Position numbers and translations under genes: made by a program
The notes under the pieces: model-generated
The model's input: the letters and a program-made list of their open reading frames with translations, nothing else
What the model was told of the DNA's origin: nothing
Databases searched by the model: none
Part shown: positions 4,450 through 6,220 of the stretch, one piece after another
How the letters are laid out: each line of letters opens with the position of its first letter
Position numbering within the stretch: the first letter of the stretch is position 1
NCBI GenBank assembly: GCA_017560285.1
Contig: JAFYOG010000037.1
Coordinates: 1 to 6,220, forward strand
Reading direction: 5' to 3'
Length of the DNA: 6,220 bases
Source: Clostridia bacterium
GTDB taxonomy: Bacteria; Bacillota; Clostridia; Oscillospirales; CAG-382

Positions 4450-4478
4450 TTGACTTAACTGCAATTTAGTTGTAAACT
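4450..4478 (+). promoter_or_regulatory. Putative promoter for the radical SAM gene
   Basis: TTGACT (4450-4455) is followed after 17 bp by TAAACT (4473-4478), matching TTGACA and TATAAT at five and four positions. It faces away from the acyltransferase promoter with 28 bp between the two -35 boxes. A partial inverted repeat (TTAACT...AGTTGTAA) overlaps the spacer and could be an operator. Confidence 0.5.
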
Positions 4479-4511
4479 GTATAAAAGAAAGCGCCAAGGA
4501 AGGGAGAAAAG

Positions 4512-5339
4512 ATGTATAACAAGGTTTATGTAGAAATTACCAATATTTGTAATATGTCCTGCTCGTTTTGCCACGGGCATAAAAGGGCGGCAAGGCGAAT
4601 GAGCTCTATGGAATTTTCTCTTATTCTGGATAAGCTTAACGGGCTGACCGAATATATTTATTATCATTTAATGGGCGAGCCTCTTACCCACCCGTTGCTT
4701 CCCGATTTTTTAAGGTTAGCCAAGGAACGGGGTTATAAATCGATTATTACCACCAACGGAACCTTGCTTAACAAACGGGGCGACGAGATTTTAAAGGCGG
4801 GGGTACACAAGGTAAATATTTCTTTGCACAGCTTTGAGCAGGGTGCCGAGGCAGAGCAAAGGGATTATGTTTTAAGCCTTGCGCGCTTTGCCGAAAAGGC
4901 GGCGGATACCGGCGTTATAGTGGTGTTTCGGCTTTGGAACGAGGGCTTTGACGGCGGTAAAAACGAAAATTCGGTTGCCGTTTTAAAGGAGCATTTGGGC
5001 GGAGAATGGTTGGAAAACAGCCGCGGCGTTAAGATAAAGAACAAAATATTTTTGGAATGGGGTCAGCGGTTTGAATGGCCCGACAGCAACGCAGAAATTA
5101 AAGGCAATAAATTCTTCTGCTACGGCTTAAAAGACCAATTCGGCATTCTTGCCGACGGAACAGTGGTGCCCTGCTGTTTGGACAGCGACGGTGTAATTAA
5201 CCTTGGTAACGCTTTTACCGACGATATTAAGGATATACTTAATTCCCAAAAAGCGAAAGCTATTGTTGAGGGCTTTAAATGCGGCAAGGCTACCGAGGAT
5301 TTGTGCAAGCGTTGCGGATATGCACAGAGATTTGTATAA
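4512..5339 (+). CDS. Radical SAM / SPASM domain protein
   Basis: A 275-aa radical S-adenosylmethionine enzyme. The cluster motif CNMSCSFC (C13, C17, C20; CX3CX2C) binds the 4Fe-4S cluster that cleaves SAM to the 5'-deoxyadenosyl radical. MGEP (54-57) is the GGEP-like SAM-contacting motif, and IITTNGTLL and VNISLHS are further barrel strands. The C-terminal part is a short SPASM/twitch-like domain with C203 (FFCYG), C221-C222 (VPCC), C257, C265 and C268 (CKRC), probably holding an auxiliary cluster. The sequence GILADGTVVPCCLD followed by INLGN is typical of small SPASM proteins. The start is well supported by GGGAG at 4502-4506. The gene stands alone between its own promoter and terminator, with no precursor peptide or maturase beside it, so its substrate cannot be read from context. 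Base composition is richer in G and C than the genes to its left. The family call is secure, the reaction unknown. Confidence 0.93.
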   Translation: MYNKVYVEITNICNMSCSFCHGHKRAARRMSSMEFSLILDKLNGLTEYIYYHLMGEPLTHPLLPDFLRLAKERGYKSIITTNGTLLNKRGDEILKAGVHKVNISLHSFEQGAEAEQRDYVLSLARFAEKAADTGVIVVFRLWNEGFDGGKNENSVAVLKEHLGGEWLENSRGVKIKNKIFLEWGQRFEWPDSNAEIKGNKFFCYGLKDQFGILADGTVVPCCLDSDGVINLGNAFTDDIKDILNSQKAKAIVEGFKCGKATEDLCKRCGYAQRFV

Positions 5340-5345
5340 GAAAAC

Positions 5346-5367
5346 GGCTTCGAATGAAGCCTTTTTT
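5346..5367 (+). terminator. Terminator between convergent genes
   Basis: GGCTTC (5346-5351) pairs perfectly with GAAGCC (5356-5361) around a GAAT tetraloop and is followed by six T. It begins 6 nt after the radical SAM stop. On the - strand the stem is followed by GTTTTC, so it may also help end the convergent gene whose stop is at 5371-5373. Confidence 0.92.
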
Positions 5368-5370
5368 GTT

Positions 5371-6220
5371 TTATGGCATTTGCGGGGGCTCGGGGCGAGA
5401 ACTATCGGGGAATTCGGGAGGTTCGAAGCCTTCGGGCGGTTCGGGGCGTTCGCCGTTAGGGGGTTCGGGGCGAGTTCCGTCGGGGAATTCGGGGCGAGTT
5501 CCGTCGGGAAATTCGGGTAGCTCGGGGCGAGAACCGTTAGGGGGTTCGGGGCGAGTTCCGTCGGGGAATTCGGGGCGAGTTCCGTCGGGGCGCATACCGC
5601 CCATACCGCCCACACCGCCTTGGGTTGCAATTTGGGTTTCGCCGCTGTAAAGGGTATAGTTAGCTCCCGTTAAATCGGGTGCGCTGATAATAAGCAGAGA
5701 AAAATCGTTATTGGGAGTAATATCAAGAACAGCGTTACCTTCGTTATCCTTTAGGGTTAACGGAGTGCCGCCCTTTTGCTTTTGTTGGAAATTGAACAGC
5801 GCGTAGGGTTGAGAACCGTTTTCGATTTTATCCAGCATACTGCCGGTTGCAACAACGGTGCCGCCGTTTATGTGGATGCCTTTATCCGAATCGATGCCGG
5901 AATCGGCGCTGAAGGAGCAGGCATAGGCAGAAACCTTGCCGCCGTTTATTACAAGCCAGCCGTTGGAATCGATACCGTCACCCTCGCCTGTTGCACCGTT
6001 GACGGTGATATTAACCTCGCCGCCGTTTATGGTGGTAACCGAAATATTATCCTCGTTGGTGTTAATACCGTCGTTGCCGGAATTGATATTTATAATACCG
6101 CCGTTTATTGTTAGGTGAAGCTCGCTATCCAAGACCTCGTTTTGGGCGTTAATATTAAGCACGCCGTCGCCGTTATTTTCGCCGTTTACGTTCATAGACA
6201 TTTTGGAATAAAATGCGCCG
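5371..6220 (-). CDS. Cthe_2159-type carbohydrate-binding beta-helix protein, 3' part
   Basis: The C-terminal 283 codons of a secreted protein whose N terminus lies beyond the right edge; the frame is open to 6219 (GAFYSKMSMNVNGENNGDG), so the ATG at 6201 is not the start. The body has repeated strand-turn units: LTINGGIININ, TTINGGEVNITVNG, LVINGGKVSAYA, IHINGGTVVATG, with GDGIDSNG- and SGIDSDKG-type loops between. This matches the carbohydrate-binding family typified by Cthe_2159, a right-handed parallel beta-helix that binds acidic plant polysaccharides and calcium. A beta-rich closing region (PLTLKDNEGNAVLDITP to NYTLYSGE) follows. The last 75 or so residues are a proline-rich tail built from PDGTRPEFPDG and TRPEPPNG units, probably a spacer or wall-associated segment; no LPXTG sorting signal is seen. 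It is convergent with the radical SAM gene, sharing a terminator region. Confidence 0.85.
   Translation of the reverse strand, partial: GAFYSKMSMNVNGENNGDGVLNINAQNEVLDSELHLTINGGIININSGNDGINTNEDNISVTTINGGEVNITVNGATGEGDGIDSNGWLVINGGKVSAYACSFSADSGIDSDKGIHINGGTVVATGSMLDKIENGSQPYALFNFQQKQKGGTPLTLKDNEGNAVLDITPNNDFSLLIISAPDLTGANYTLYSGETQIATQGGVGGMGGMRPDGTRPEFPDGTRPEPPNGSRPELPEFPDGTRPEFPDGTRPEPPNGERPEPPEGFEPPEFPDSSRPEPPQMP
5453..5589 (-). repeat. 56-bp perfect direct repeat in the proline-rich tail
   Basis: Bases 5453-5508 and 5534-5589 are identical over 56 bp at an 81-bp offset, coding the repeated segment PDGTRPEFPDGTRPEPPNG. Within each copy a 24-nt unit (GGGGCGAGTTCCGTCGGGGA plus 4 nt) is itself reiterated. 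Perfect identity points to recent duplication or gene conversion, and the tail length may vary between strains. Confidence 0.9.

Noticed and set aside
4512..5339. Peptide-maturation (RiPP) cluster around the radical SAM gene
   Set aside because: No short precursor ORF with a ribosome binding site, transporter or protease is adjacent; the gene is bounded by its own promoter and terminator.
5203..5650. Gly/Ser-rich + strand ORFs and Pro/Ala/Thr-rich - strand ORF over the repeat
   Set aside because: They are alternative frames of the repetitive beta-helix tail and of the radical SAM 3' end; the repeat keeps all frames open.

Overview
The window reads as a stretch of a Firmicutes (Clostridia-like) chromosome. 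It has AGGAGG-type Shine-Dalgarno sites, sigma-A-like promoters, many rho-independent terminators and Gram-positive-style lipoproteins. It opens with the last 53 codons of guaA (GMP synthase), a housekeeping gene whose 3' end is a known integration hot spot. Downstream, up to about position 4440, the DNA is visibly AT-rich, gene-poor and full of orphan genes and hairpins. The two rightmost genes (4512-6220) are richer in G and C and look more like resident chromosome.

Layout. 1-163: guaA 3' end. 164-1480: two + strand orphan genes, a zinc-ribbon/coiled-coil/DUF4177-like protein (241-876) and a 122-aa protein of unknown function (1112-1480). 1481-2292: a gene-poor zone with two helically phased TTGATACC repeats, a degenerate copy of the guaA 3' end (1627-1643), a pair of near-palindromic 21-nt repeats, micro-ORFs with a good ribosome binding site (around 1845-1951), and a series of + strand terminators. 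2293-3708: two - strand lipoprotein genes, each followed by a copy of the same ~55-bp hairpin-bearing repeat (2196-2249 and 3085-3139). 3781-4349: a - strand hexapeptide (CysE-like) acyltransferase behind a perfect TTGACA-17-TATAAT promoter. Its most natural start (4349) is out of frame by one A in an A6 run. 4450-5367: a stand-alone + strand radical SAM/SPASM enzyme with its own promoter and terminator. 5371-6220: the 3' part of a convergent - strand Cthe_2159-type carbohydrate-binding beta-helix protein with a repeat-built proline-rich tail.

How the parts work together. Only two links are supported by layout: the acyltransferase and the lipoprotein at 3172-3708 probably share a transcript, and the acyltransferase and radical SAM gene are driven by divergent promoters. 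No multi-gene system with a known name is visible. The most notable hypothesis is that 150-1643 is a roughly 1.5-kb integrase-less element sitting in the guaA 3' end, with an internal arm-site-like repeat pair next to its distal core copy. The next most notable are the duplicated 3' hairpin of the two lipoprotein genes and the A6 frameshift of the acyltransferase.
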